Shown: in pieces, positions 53,304 to 61,841 of the stretch
How the letters are laid out: every line of letters starts with the position of its first letter
Numbering within the stretch: the stretch's first letter is position 1
Assembly: GCA_934702355.1 (NCBI GenBank)
Contig: CAKUXX010000002.1
Span: 62,001-126,000, forward strand
Source of the DNA: an uncultured Methanomassiliicoccales archaeon
Lineage (GTDB): Archaea; Thermoplasmatota; Thermoplasmata; Methanomassiliicoccales; Methanomethylophilaceae
Direction of reading: 5' to 3'
DNA: 64,000 nucleotides
Program-made: the position numbers and the translations under genes
The notes under the pieces: generated by a model
Database searches by the model: none
What the model was told of the DNA's origin: nothing
What the model saw: only the letters and a program-made list of their open reading frames with translations

Positions 53304-53819
53304 ATGACAGACGAATGCAAAAACCTGGATCCGACAGCGTTCGGACTCTTCTTCGTCGCATTGGTATCGTTGCCGATTGCCATATTCTGCTTCTTGGGAT
53401 ATGCAGATGTCAAAAACGATATCGGATTATATCTTGGAGATCTTCTGAAGATCGCTTCAGTGTTCATCTTCGTCGCAGCAATCGCCGCATACAGGGCTAA
53501 CAGTAATTTCGGATTCGCAGTGTTCGGTATGGTCGCATTGGGTGTCTACTTCGCCGGGGCAGACGGCGGAGACCTGTACATCAACCTCACACTCGGACTG
53601 ATGTACCTCGTCGGACTGGTATGGTCCTTCCGTGCCGGCAACCCGAAGGCCCTCACACTGATCCTGCTGACGACGGCGCTCATATTCATCTTCGGCGGAT
53701 TGGCCGTTGACGGTTCGGATGCATTCCTTCTCTTGAAGGGAATCGCCGCACTCGCCAACTTCATCCTGAACCTGTACCTCGCCTTCGCACTGGCGGACGG
53801 AAAGATCCCGGTCTTCTGA
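53304..53819 (+). CDS. GPR1/FUN34/YaaH (SatP-like) acetate transporter family
   Basis: 171 aa with about six membrane segments. It begins CKNLDPTAFGLFFVALVSLP, close to the NPxxxG-type N-terminal motif of SatP/AceTr proteins (here DPTAFG). Members move acetate or succinate across the membrane with protons. For a hydrogen-dependent methylotrophic methanogen acetate uptake for biosynthesis is plausible, but this is inference. Confidence 0.82.
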   Translation: MTDECKNLDPTAFGLFFVALVSLPIAIFCFLGYADVKNDIGLYLGDLLKIASVFIFVAAIAAYRANSNFGFAVFGMVALGVYFAGADGGDLYINLTLGLMYLVGLVWSFRAGNPKALTLILLTTALIFIFGGLAVDGSDAFLLLKGIAALANFILNLYLAFALADGKIPVF

Positions 53820-53985
53820 TGGTTTCAGGAAAACTTCTTCCCAAACTTTTTACCTGCTTCTTTTCGATTCTTCACCTCTGATACAGCTTTCCAACAATGG
53901 AAAACAACAGGATGAGGTGCAGGATTCCTTAGCTGTTGATACAACATTGACAAATGATTAATACAAGTGAAAGAATGCAAAGCCA

Positions 53986-54084
53986 ATGAAAACCGCAACT
54001 AAGAAGAAAATTTATGCCTACGGAATGGTGGGCATCATGATTGTTGTTGCTGTAACAGCCATGGCCGCAGTATTCGCCTCATGA
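53986..54084 (+). CDS. 32-aa single-span membrane peptide
   Basis: Begins MKTATKKKIYAYGMVGIMIV and continues VAVTAMAAVFAS. A basic N terminus and one hydrophobic segment of about 22 residues predict a membrane peptide with the N terminus inside. Its TGA overlaps the ATG of the SDR gene as ATGA (54081-54084), which supports translation. No homologue recognised. Confidence 0.5.
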   Translation: MKTATKKKIYAYGMVGIMIVVAVTAMAAVFAS

Positions 54085-54842
54085 GTATTGCGATCGTCAC
54101 CGGTGCCTCATCAGGCATCGGCATGGAGTTCTGCAGATACTTGGACAATCTCGGTCTGGACAGTATATGGCTTGTTGCCAGGAGGAAAGAGCTTCTATTA
54201 TCACTGGCAGATGAACTGAAAACAGACTGCAGGGTATTAACTGCAGACCTTACCGATAATTCCAGCATAGCTTCGCTTTTGAATGAACTGGAGGTTGAGA
54301 AACCCCGGATCTCATATCTTGTAAACTGTGCCGGATTCGGATCCTTCGGATCCACCTCGGAACAGTCTTTGGACGAGATCAATAGGATGATCTCCCTGAA
54401 CTGCACCGCATTGATCGACGTCACTGTCGGAGCCTTCCCATATATGGCCGAGGACTCGTCGATCATCGAAGTCTGTTCCGCTTCCGCCTACCTTCCGTTG
54501 TACAGATTGAACATCTATTCTGCCACGAAGGCCATGGTGCACACATTCTGTCAGGGATTCCGGCAAGAGGCTGAGGAAGACAAGAGGAACATAAAAGTCC
54601 TCGAAGTTTCACCCGGATGGGTCTCGACCGATTTCATATCGAAATCCACATCGGAATGCCCTGTGTCCAAGAAGGTTTTCAAAAGGACGGTCACCAAAGA
54701 AGATGTTGTCCGTAACGCATTCTCCGATCTCTCGAAAGGAAAGAAGGTTTCGATATGCGGCGGATACAACAAACTGCTCGTATTCATGTGCAAACATTTC
54801 CCAAGGATATCGACCTGCGTTTGGAAACGTTCATTGGTTTAA
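54081..54842 (+). CDS. Short-chain dehydrogenase/reductase
   Basis: 253 aa. Cofactor motif VTGASSGIGMEF, NAG-equivalent VNCAGFGSFG, catalytic Ser in VCSASAYLPLYRLN and YSATKAM (Tyr-x3-Lys). WVARRKE after the second strand favours NADP(H). Resembles the DltE/YqjQ-like group that acts on lipids or ketones; substrate unknown. Translationally coupled to the small membrane peptide before it. Ends in TAA. Confidence 0.85.
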   Translation: MSIAIVTGASSGIGMEFCRYLDNLGLDSIWLVARRKELLLSLADELKTDCRVLTADLTDNSSIASLLNELEVEKPRISYLVNCAGFGSFGSTSEQSLDEINRMISLNCTALIDVTVGAFPYMAEDSSIIEVCSASAYLPLYRLNIYSATKAMVHTFCQGFRQEAEEDKRNIKVLEVSPGWVSTDFISKSTSECPVSKKVFKRTVTKEDVVRNAFSDLSKGKKVSICGGYNKLLVFMCKHFPRISTCVWKRSLV

Positions 54843-54906
54843 TTAAATAAGCTAATAAATGTATTAGCTTTATTTTTATCATATCATGAATTCATCCTGA
54901 TTTTTC

Positions 54907-54946
54907 TATTCCGAGAAAATGCTACATGTATACATTTTCCGTAATT
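54907..54946. repeat. Left near-palindromic repeat of DUF4143 copy 4
   Basis: A 40-bp near-palindrome centred on TACATGTA, opening TATTCCGAGAAAATGC and closing ATTTTCCGTAATT. It overlaps the first base of the ATPase stop codon (54946-54948). It matches the copy at 56191-56230 in direct orientation over about 27 of its first 29 bases. Confidence 0.8.
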
Positions 54947-56190
54947 CAGATACTACTAGGATTCATCAAGAATTCTATCAGGCCTATTCTTTCGATCCCA
55001 TCCTCATCATATCTGCCTTCCCTACCATCCATAGTAATTATGATCTTCCTGAAAGAATCCCTGATGGAGAGATATGGCCTCTTTTCCCTTTCCTGAACTG
55101 CGCCTTCAAGATGATATGCAGACTGTATGTAGATCCTGTTGTTGCCACGATTCGCGACGAAATCAACTTCAGAACCGATTCTTTTACGCTTTCCCTCACT
55201 GGATTGGGAAGTGTAAATAGCCCCCACATCCACATCGAAACCTCTGCAGCGAAGTTCATTGAAAATTATATTCTCCATGATGTGCGATGTGTCATTCTGC
55301 CTGAAATGCTCTCTTGCATTCTTTAGACCTATATCAGCAATGTAGTACTTCTTCTCTGAATCGATGTGCTTCCTACCTTTGATATCGTAACGTCTGGCCT
55401 CTTCGAACAGAAATGAATCGCAAAGATATTCGATGTATTTCTTTACAGTTTTATCCGTGATCTTGACACGATTCCGAGTGTGCATTGTGTCTGTGATTTT
55501 TGTTATACTGTTGGTTGAACCGATAGAAGACACCATTATATCGGTAAGATCTCCCAGCTCTCTCACATTCCTGACATGGTGCCTTTCAACAATGTCTGTA
55601 AGGTAAACCATATCCATGAGATTCACAAGATAATCGGTCTTCTGTTTATCGGATGAATACTGAAAAAGTTCCGGCATGCCCCCGTAATCCATGTATTCAT
55701 CGATACAATCGCGGGGATCCATGCCTTTTGCGTTGACAAATTCTCTGAATGATAATGGATACAGTCTAATCTCTGTACTTCTGCCTTTGAATTCTGTGAC
55801 TATATCCTTGGATAGGAATTTGGAATTGCTTCCGGTCACATATGTATCAATGTTCTTGCGATGAAGTAAGCTGTTCAAAACCTCATAGAAATCATCCACG
55901 AGTTGGACCTCGTCAATAAGAACATAGTACATCCCTTCATCTGTGATCTTCGATAGGATGTCCTGATAAAGAGTGTTCTTATCCCTCAAACCTGTATTCT
56001 CGATCATATCGAGTTCATATTTTAGAATGTGTGATGAATCGACACCGGCAGAGCGAAGATGTTCATCGAATAGTTCGAACAGAAGAAACGACTTGCCGCA
56101 TCTTCTGATGCCACTGACAATTTTGATCGAACGAGTGTGCTTCGATTCGATGAGGCGTGCAAGGTAATCGTCTCTCTTGATGATCATCAC
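54946..56190 (-). CDS. AAA_14/DUF4143 ATPase (copy 4)
   Basis: 414 aa. P-loop VSGIRRCGKSFLLFEL at about 25-40, Walker B YYVLIDEVQLVDDF, TGSNSKFLSKDIVTEFKGR, SFREFVNAKG, then DUF4143 with a late nuclease-like block IGSEVDFVANRGNNRIYIQS. Closest to copy 2. It is AT-richer than the core genes. The gene fits exactly between two copies of a 40-bp near-palindrome, one at its stop and one directly before its ATG, so gene and repeats look like one transferable unit. Confidence 0.86.
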   Translation of the reverse strand: MMIIKRDDYLARLIESKHTRSIKIVSGIRRCGKSFLLFELFDEHLRSAGVDSSHILKYELDMIENTGLRDKNTLYQDILSKITDEGMYYVLIDEVQLVDDFYEVLNSLLHRKNIDTYVTGSNSKFLSKDIVTEFKGRSTEIRLYPLSFREFVNAKGMDPRDCIDEYMDYGGMPELFQYSSDKQKTDYLVNLMDMVYLTDIVERHHVRNVRELGDLTDIMVSSIGSTNSITKITDTMHTRNRVKITDKTVKKYIEYLCDSFLFEEARRYDIKGRKHIDSEKKYYIADIGLKNAREHFRQNDTSHIMENIIFNELRCRGFDVDVGAIYTSQSSEGKRKRIGSEVDFVANRGNNRIYIQSAYHLEGAVQEREKRPYLSIRDSFRKIIITMDGREGRYDEDGIERIGLIEFLMNPSSI

Positions 56191-56230
56191 TATTCCGAGG
56201 AAATGTTACATGTATAAAATTTTCGGAATA
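56191..56230. repeat. Right near-palindromic repeat / operator of DUF4143 copy 4
   Basis: TATTCCGAGGAAATGTTAC, then ATGTATAAAATTTTCGGAATA: a 40-bp near-palindrome with outer arms TATTCCGA and TCGGAATA, immediately upstream of the ATG (56190). Position suggests an operator covering the start of transcription. Confidence 0.8.
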
Positions 56231-56945
56231 GAACTTGCAAGCAATGATTTTTATTCTAAATTGCCCGTAAACAAGGTAAATGTAGACAATTACAATAATT
56301 GTGCCAAATGTGCTTTCAAAAGTAAAATTGAAAGATTGTAAAATTAATCTACTCTGTAAAGTAATCAGTTATACTAATTAATCATAATCAAACAAATGAA
56401 AAAATCAATTGTTTTACCCATTATTACAATACAAACAGACAAAGATCAAAAAATGTCAGACAAGATGTATTTTTATCTCGTTTTCCATGGGTTTTGAGCA
56501 CAGATTGGGCTCAATTAAGTCGATATTCGGGAGACCGTCATGGACAAAATAGTAATCAAAAACTGACGAAAAATTGATTTTTACCTCGAAACTGAAGATT
56601 TATTGAAATTTCATGATTTTCCGTTGATTTTAAAAAATTTTTAAAGAAATTGTGATGCAATCGACAATCATGAATTAAATTATGAAATATAGTTATCAGC
56701 TAAATTAATTAATCTAAACTTAAGGTGAAGTCCGATAATTTTGAACACCCATAATTTAATTATCAAATATAGTTACTAGCTAAATTATTCTAAATAATCT
56801 AATTACACTATATTCTATACTAAATCTAGCATTTTTACACTTGATTTTGTTAGAAATCATAACAAATGATAATAATCATATAGGTTAAGTTATCAACTTA
56901 ACTAATTACAGAAGGCCTAGACATTATGTCGAACGCTGAGATTAT
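56231..56945. other. AT-rich noncoding tract of about 715 bp
   Basis: No supported gene, tRNA or CRISPR. Composition is very AT-rich against GC-rich neighbours. It contains two imperfect direct repeats of about 45 bp at 56674-56718 and 56754-56800 that share aaatatagtta and agctaaatta. It lies upstream of the HAD phosphatase gene. Could hold a regulatory region, a former mobile-element remnant or an origin-like AT-rich element; nothing decides between these. Confidence 0.6.
56674..56800. repeat. Two imperfect direct repeats in the AT-rich tract
   Basis: Copy A 56674-56718 (with gaaatatagttatcagctaa) and copy B 56754-56800 (with caaatatagttactagctaa), about 80 bp apart. Both continue into aattaatcta-like sequence. 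Confidence 0.6.
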
Positions 56946-57623
56946 ATGCTACCTGCCATTCGCCTTGACAACATGAACGGCCCGAGACCCAAACTTCTGA
57001 TATTCGATATGGACGGCACATTGGCAGACACCTCGACAGGGATATTCGAGAGCATCCGCCAGGTAGCCAGAATATTAGGTCTCAGAGTGCCCAGCGACGA
57101 GGAACTCATGCAGACGTCTTCCGGCAGACTCGGAGACGATTTTCAGAAACTGTGGGGAATCGATAATGAACAGGCCGACAAGGCTCTGAAGATCTTCGGC
57201 GAATATTATGAGAGGGAAGGACACCTCAAATCCTCACTTTATCCGGGGATGAAGGAACTTCTTACTGATCTCGAGGCAAATGGCTACAAACTTGCGGTCG
57301 CAACAATGAAACTCGACGAATGCGCCAAAAAGCAGGCAAAGGTATGGGGCATCAGCGATGTCTTCGATTCCATAAACGGTGCAGACCTCTTCGGCAGGAT
57401 GTCCAAGGCCGATCTCATAGAGAATTCAATGTTGCATGCCGGCGCTACTCCGGATCAGACGATTATGATCGGAGACACAGGAAACGACCTCGCGGGTGCA
57501 AAAGGCTGCGACACGCGTTTCATAGCGGTCACATACGGATTCGGATTTACCCGCGAGATATGTGAGGAAAAAGGTTTCGTTTTTGCCGAGAACACGAATG
57601 ATCTCAGGAAACTACTCCTCTGA
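56946..57623 (+). CDS. HAD phosphatase (phosphoglycolate-phosphatase-like)
   Basis: 225 aa. Motif I LLIFDMDGTLADTSTGIF with the nucleophile Asp, helical cap, motif II VATMKLDECA, motif III Lys, motif IV MIGDTGNDLAGAKG. Closest in layout to Gph/PpaX phosphatases, which remove phosphate from 2-phosphoglycolate or pyrophosphate; substrate not determinable. Ten or so N-terminal residues precede MNGPRPKLL; a start at that second Met is possible. Its 3' end overlaps the convergent coiled-coil gene by 20 nt. Confidence 0.87.
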   Translation: MLPAIRLDNMNGPRPKLLIFDMDGTLADTSTGIFESIRQVARILGLRVPSDEELMQTSSGRLGDDFQKLWGIDNEQADKALKIFGEYYEREGHLKSSLYPGMKELLTDLEANGYKLAVATMKLDECAKKQAKVWGISDVFDSINGADLFGRMSKADLIENSMLHAGATPDQTIMIGDTGNDLAGAKGCDTRFIAVTYGFGFTREICEEKGFVFAENTNDLRKLLL

Positions 57624-58848
57624 CGTAAGGAAGGTATCTGGAGGAGATCACATAGTGGATCTTCGAAAGGATGGACACATATTCATCCTCCAGAGAGAAT
57701 TCCTCGGGCGTCAGGGACTTCTGATAAATCTTGTGATATCTCGACTCCGTCGAGTTCTCGACGATATTGAGAACGGATCTGAGACCTTCGATGATGTTAT
57801 CAAGTGAAGTGCAGTCAATCGTCCTCAGTGTTTCGCATATCTTCACATCGTCCTTCAGGAAAGTGACGATATCGTCGGAGATGTCCTCCGAGATCTCCCC
57901 GTCAAGGGCCTTGTCGATGAACTCATCGATCTTGCGGGACTTCATATCGACGATCCTATCGAGAAGCTCGAACTCTCCTTTGGTCAGGATCTGGTCGACG
58001 ATGTGAGCTTCAGAAGGTTCCTCTGCCGGAGTGTCCTTGGGCTCCTCTGTCGGAACAGGTTCGGCCTGTACGGGCTCAGCAGGTTCAACGACCTCCTCTT
58101 CCGGAACCGATTCCTCCGGTTCGTCCTCGGGGACAGATGTGGCTTCTGCAAGAGCGGCCCTGAGCTCATCGCGCTCGGACTCGATTGTGGCAACTGATTC
58201 CTGACAATAATCGAGCTGTGCAGAAAGCTCGCTGTTCCTGGAACGCAGAACAGCATTCTCATCCTTCAGAGCGGAAATGGCATCGACATAGATCTCATTC
58301 CTCTGCTCCAGCTCCTTCTTTGCTGCGGAAAGCTCCTGTGCCTTGGCTGCGAGCTCTTCCCTCATTTCTTCCAAACTGGTCTGGAGATCGTTGCGCTCCT
58401 GCTCGAGACCGAGGATGATCTTCAGATTCTTCTTGTTCTGATGATCGAGCTCGTCTATCGTTGCCTGAGAATCAGAGGAAGGTGATTCGCGCGCTCCGTC
58501 GACTTTGATGGACACGACGGCATCCACGATGAGTCTCTTCACATAATCGAGATCGGGCTGTTCGTATTCGGGCTCTACCTTCATGGAATTGAATGCATCC
58601 TCGTCGGCGATCTCGGCCGGAGAAAGGCGGCACCTGTATTCCTCGGAATCGATTGCCTCCAAGGCGATCTCGGCCTGTCCTTCGGTATCAAGAAGGGCAT
58701 CGCATCCGTTGATATCGTCGCCGAGCATCTCGATGATATCGATGTACTCGTCGATGTTCTCCTGATCGATCTTCGCCATCGAAGCGAAGATGAGAATCTC
58801 ATTCAGTTTACGGTCCTTGACTCTGGTTATGAGCCCTGCATCCCACAT
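57604..58848 (-). CDS. Coiled-coil protein with acidic proline-rich linker
   Basis: 414 aa, no family recognised. Residues about 1-120 are helical and acidic. Residues 130-240 are a continuous coiled coil (LEEMREELAAKAQELSAAKK). A Pro/Glu/Val-rich linker follows (VPEDEPEESVPEEEVVEPAE), then a helical C-terminal domain that repeats the pattern of the N-terminal part. No membrane span. Looks like a structural or scaffold protein. Confidence 0.7.
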   Translation of the reverse strand: MWDAGLITRVKDRKLNEILIFASMAKIDQENIDEYIDIIEMLGDDINGCDALLDTEGQAEIALEAIDSEEYRCRLSPAEIADEDAFNSMKVEPEYEQPDLDYVKRLIVDAVVSIKVDGARESPSSDSQATIDELDHQNKKNLKIILGLEQERNDLQTSLEEMREELAAKAQELSAAKKELEQRNEIYVDAISALKDENAVLRSRNSELSAQLDYCQESVATIESERDELRAALAEATSVPEDEPEESVPEEEVVEPAEPVQAEPVPTEEPKDTPAEEPSEAHIVDQILTKGEFELLDRIVDMKSRKIDEFIDKALDGEISEDISDDIVTFLKDDVKICETLRTIDCTSLDNIIEGLRSVLNIVENSTESRYHKIYQKSLTPEEFSLEDEYVSILSKIHYVISSRYLPYVRGVVS

Positions 58849-59104
58849 GACAGGTGTATCATTATTCCATATTATATCTGTGCGGAAATATAGATACGGC
58901 CATTGAACAATTATGTGCCCATCTTCATTTTGAATCCTTAGCTACAATCTCAGGATTTCAATTCCATTCAGCAACTCTATATGAGTAATGATCCATAATC
59001 ATTCTTTTGAAGATCTGGTTGCCATTTTTGATTATGATTATATTCCTGTACCTTCTAATTGCAGTAATTAAATACTCTCTGACTAATTATCTATCGTGGG
59101 CTTG

Positions 59105-59425
59105 ATGAACTCTGTTTGGGCCTCCCGCAGGAGGCGGAAAATATACTCGCTTGATGAAATCTCAACGATTATAGCCCCTGTTGCTGAAAGATACGGTACG
59201 GGAACCATACGGATATTCGGTTCATATGCTCGTGGGGAAGCCACTCCAGAAAGTGACATCGATCTGCTCATAGATCCTGGAAATATTCAGAGTTACTTTC
59301 GTTTTGCTACATTAGCTGCAGATCTGGAGAAGGCTTTGGGAAAACAAGTCGATGCAATATCGTCTGGATGTAACCCAAGGTTCATAGAAAAGATACGCAA
59401 GGATTTGGTGACGATATATGAGTGA
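59105..59425 (+). CDS. mntA: MntA-type minimal nucleotidyltransferase (antitoxin)
   Basis: 106 aa. The nucleotidyltransferase signature RIFGSYARGEATPESDIDLL combines Gly-Ser with the Asp-x-Asp metal site. In type VII toxin-antitoxin pairs MntA neutralises the HepT toxin by adding AMP groups to it. ATG at 59105 is preferred to GTG at 59096. The downstream hepT starts 8 nt before its end, the usual arrangement. Confidence 0.85.
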   Translation: MNSVWASRRRRKIYSLDEISTIIAPVAERYGTGTIRIFGSYARGEATPESDIDLLIDPGNIQSYFRFATLAADLEKALGKQVDAISSGCNPRFIEKIRKDLVTIYE

Positions 59426-59833
59426 CCAGCGTGACAAATTAACCGATCGCGACAATCTGGTTACCATAATTGAATCATGCGAAAAAAAATCGTAACGTAT
59501 ACAGATGGAATGAGCTGGGATGATTTTATCCAAAAGAGTTACATTGTCGAAGCTTGCGCATTGAATTGTATGGTAATGGGTGAAAGAGCTCATAAACTAT
59601 CATATGAGTTCAAACATACCTATGATGGAGTCCCTTGGATTGAATTGGAGAATTTCCGTCACAGGATAGCCCACACATATGGTACAGATGTGTACGACAT
59701 ACGCATACTATGGAATACCATAAAGGTGGATATTCCCAATACTTTGGAATATTGTCGCGCTACCTTGAATGAATATGATGGAAGATCAGATGTTCACACT
59801 CCAAATCGCAAGAGTTTTTTTAAGAAGAGATGA
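59418..59833 (+). pseudogene. hepT: HepT toxin gene with a frameshift at an A8 run
   Basis: HEPN-type toxin. The first frame starts MSDQRDKLTDRDNLVTIIES at 59418 and hits TAA just after gaaaaaaaatcg (A8 at 59482-59489). The neighbouring frame carries the rest: VTYTDGMSWDDFIQKSYIVE, ALNCMVMGERAHKLS and the RNase motif RHRIAHTY (Arg-x4-His-x-Tyr). One extra A would join them into a normal HepT of about 138 aa. Either a real inactivating mutation, slippage during expression, or a sequencing error. A shorter product could start at ATG 59477. Confidence 0.75.
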
Positions 59834-59900
59834 CAACTGATTCACATATAAATCCAAGCTAAGGTCTCGGCGTGTCTTACCAACCTCTAATGATTGTGGA

Positions 59901-60320
59901 TCACAATGATGCTGAAGCTTCCTTGATCTTCCGCAGTTCGGACATGGTGTCCTTCATGGCTAACTTGAATCCTTTGAGCGCGGCATGAACGATCTTCTCC
60001 TGATCCCTGTCCTCGGAAGGGATGAGACGGAGATAGTCCGCATACAGCCTGGGGGCCACATTCCAGGAATCTATCTTGCCCATGAGATCGTCGTCGGCGC
60101 CGTTGTCAAGGGAATCGATATCGTCTGCATAATAGGCGGATGCGACCCTGCAGAAACGGACCTCCAGCTCGAGCCAATCCGACAGGTCCATCATGGTGGA
60201 GGACCTGTCGGGCTCCTCCAACGCCATCATTATGAACTTCTCCCTCTCGGCCATCTTGCGGTCCGAGGCCTTTGCCAACTGCTCCGAGAGCTCCGATCTG
60301 CTGATCTGTGCTTTTGCCAT
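59901..60320 (-). CDS. Unknown small helical protein
   Basis: 139 aa from ATG 60320 (142 from GTG 60329). Entirely helical and charged: RSELSEQLAKASDRKMAERE, LSDWLELEVRFCRVASAYYA, APRLYADYLRLIPSEDRDQE. No motif, membrane span or recognised family. Separate from the Dat/Ddc operon upstream on the same strand by a 63-nt gap, so possibly co-transcribed with it. Confidence 0.6.
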   Translation of the reverse strand: MAKAQISRSELSEQLAKASDRKMAEREKFIMMALEEPDRSSTMMDLSDWLELEVRFCRVASAYYADDIDSLDNGADDDLMGKIDSWNVAPRLYADYLRLIPSEDRDQEKIVHAALKGFKLAMKDTMSELRKIKEASASL

Positions 60321-60383
60321 ATCCGACACCTATGTTCATTATGATGGAACGGACCGAAGTCCGGAAATCGTTTGAGATGGATA

Positions 60384-61841
60384 TCAGTTCAGAGAACGTA
60401 GTCCCTTGCCGATGTCCTTGATCCTGGTGATGATCTCGTCTATCTGGGAGTGTCTCAGATTCGGATTCAGAAGGGTGAACTTCAACATCACCTGTCCGTC
60501 TTTGACGGTCTGACCGATGACTATGCCTTCCTTCAGAAGCTGACGTCTGATGCCCTTGTTGACATCGTCGCCTCCCTTCAGTGCAAATACGACAGAGGAC
60601 ATCTCCGGCCTGACGGGAGCGATGAATTTGGGGTCATTCGAGATCTGTTCATAGAAGTATGTCGCGTTTCCGACAGCCGTGTCTATGATCTTTCCGAACC
60701 CGTCCTTTCCGCGAGTCTGGAATGCCATGAAGACCTTCAGTGCGTCGAAACGGCGGGTGGTCTGCATGGATTTTCCGACGAGATTGATGTAACCGTCCTC
60801 CTCGTCCTCCTCGCGGTTCAGATAGTCTGCATGGAGCTCGAAGCATTTCAGAAGCTCGGCATCCCTGACGATGATGGCGGAACAGGAGATCGGAAGCAGG
60901 AACATCTTGTGGAAATCCACAGTGAGGGAATCGCAGAGTGCTATTCCCGCTATCCTTTTCGAATACCTGTCGCTCATGATCAATCCGGAGCCGTAGGCGG
61001 CATCGGCATGAAGATGCATTCCATACTTGTCGCACAGTTCCCTCATGCCCTTCGCATCGTCGATGGAGCCGAAATCGGTGGTACCGAATGTGGCGACGGC
61101 GCAGAACGGGTAGAGTCCTTCGGCGACGTCCTCTTCGAGCATCTTTGCGAACGCGGCGACATCGATCCTGCATTCGGAATCGACGGGGATCTTCCTTACC
61201 GCGCTGTACCCCATCCCCAGGATGTGGCTGGCCTTGTCCATCGAGAAGTGGGATATCTCGGATGTGTAGATGCGCAGTTTGTTGAACTCCGGAGGGAGCC
61301 CGTTCATCTTGACGTCCCATCCGAAGCGCTTCATGCAGTACCAGTCGCGAGCGGCGATTATCGCCGAGATGTTGGATTGTGATCCCCCTGATGTGAAGCA
61401 TCCGTCGGAGGTGTCCTCGGGGAAGCCGTACAGCTTCACGAGTCCGTGGATCATGCTCTCCTCCAGCTCCGTAGCGGCTGGACCCTGGTCCCAGCTGTCC
61501 ATGCTGTCGTTGAAGCATGCGATGATCAGCTCTGAGCATATCGTCTCCGTGAGAACCGGAGAATGGAGGTGGGGCATGTATTTTGTGGACCATGTGCGGA
61601 GCAGATGGGGGAGGATCTCCTCCTTCGTCTGCTCGAGCACCTCCTCGAACCCGACTCCGGAATCGGGTAGGAATCCGAGTGAACCGATCCTCTCTCTGAG
61701 CTCGTACGGATCGATGCCGGAGAATGCGCTGTCGTCGGAGAATGAATCGTAGACAGCTTTCAGCGTCTCATCGATCATCTCGGAGAACCTTTCACGCACC
61801 TCCGATGATTCCGAGAGGAGGAGGGGATCATTCGCAGACAT
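60384..61841 (-). CDS. ddc: L-2,4-diaminobutyrate decarboxylase (group II PLP)
   Basis: 485 aa, PLP-dependent group II decarboxylase. Family blocks: YMPHLHSPVL, SMDSWDQGPAATELE, GCFTSGGSQSNISAI, HADAAYGSG (Asp to PLP ring) and SLTVDFHKMFLLPISCSA with the PLP lysine. The Asp-Gln-Gly-Pro-Ala-Ala-Thr block and the SCSA context favour diaminobutyrate decarboxylase over glutamate or tyrosine enzymes. The adjacent diaminobutyrate aminotransferase decides the call. Product would be 1,3-diaminopropane. Overlaps that gene by 14 nt. Confidence 0.82.
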   Translation of the reverse strand: MSANDPLLLSESSEVRERFSEMIDETLKAVYDSFSDDSAFSGIDPYELRERIGSLGFLPDSGVGFEEVLEQTKEEILPHLLRTWSTKYMPHLHSPVLTETICSELIIACFNDSMDSWDQGPAATELEESMIHGLVKLYGFPEDTSDGCFTSGGSQSNISAIIAARDWYCMKRFGWDVKMNGLPPEFNKLRIYTSEISHFSMDKASHILGMGYSAVRKIPVDSECRIDVAAFAKMLEEDVAEGLYPFCAVATFGTTDFGSIDDAKGMRELCDKYGMHLHADAAYGSGLIMSDRYSKRIAGIALCDSLTVDFHKMFLLPISCSAIIVRDAELLKCFELHADYLNREEDEEDGYINLVGKSMQTTRRFDALKVFMAFQTRGKDGFGKIIDTAVGNATYFYEQISNDPKFIAPVRPEMSSVVFALKGGDDVNKGIRRQLLKEGIVIGQTVKDGQVMLKFTLLNPNLRHSQIDEIITRIKDIGKGLRSLN

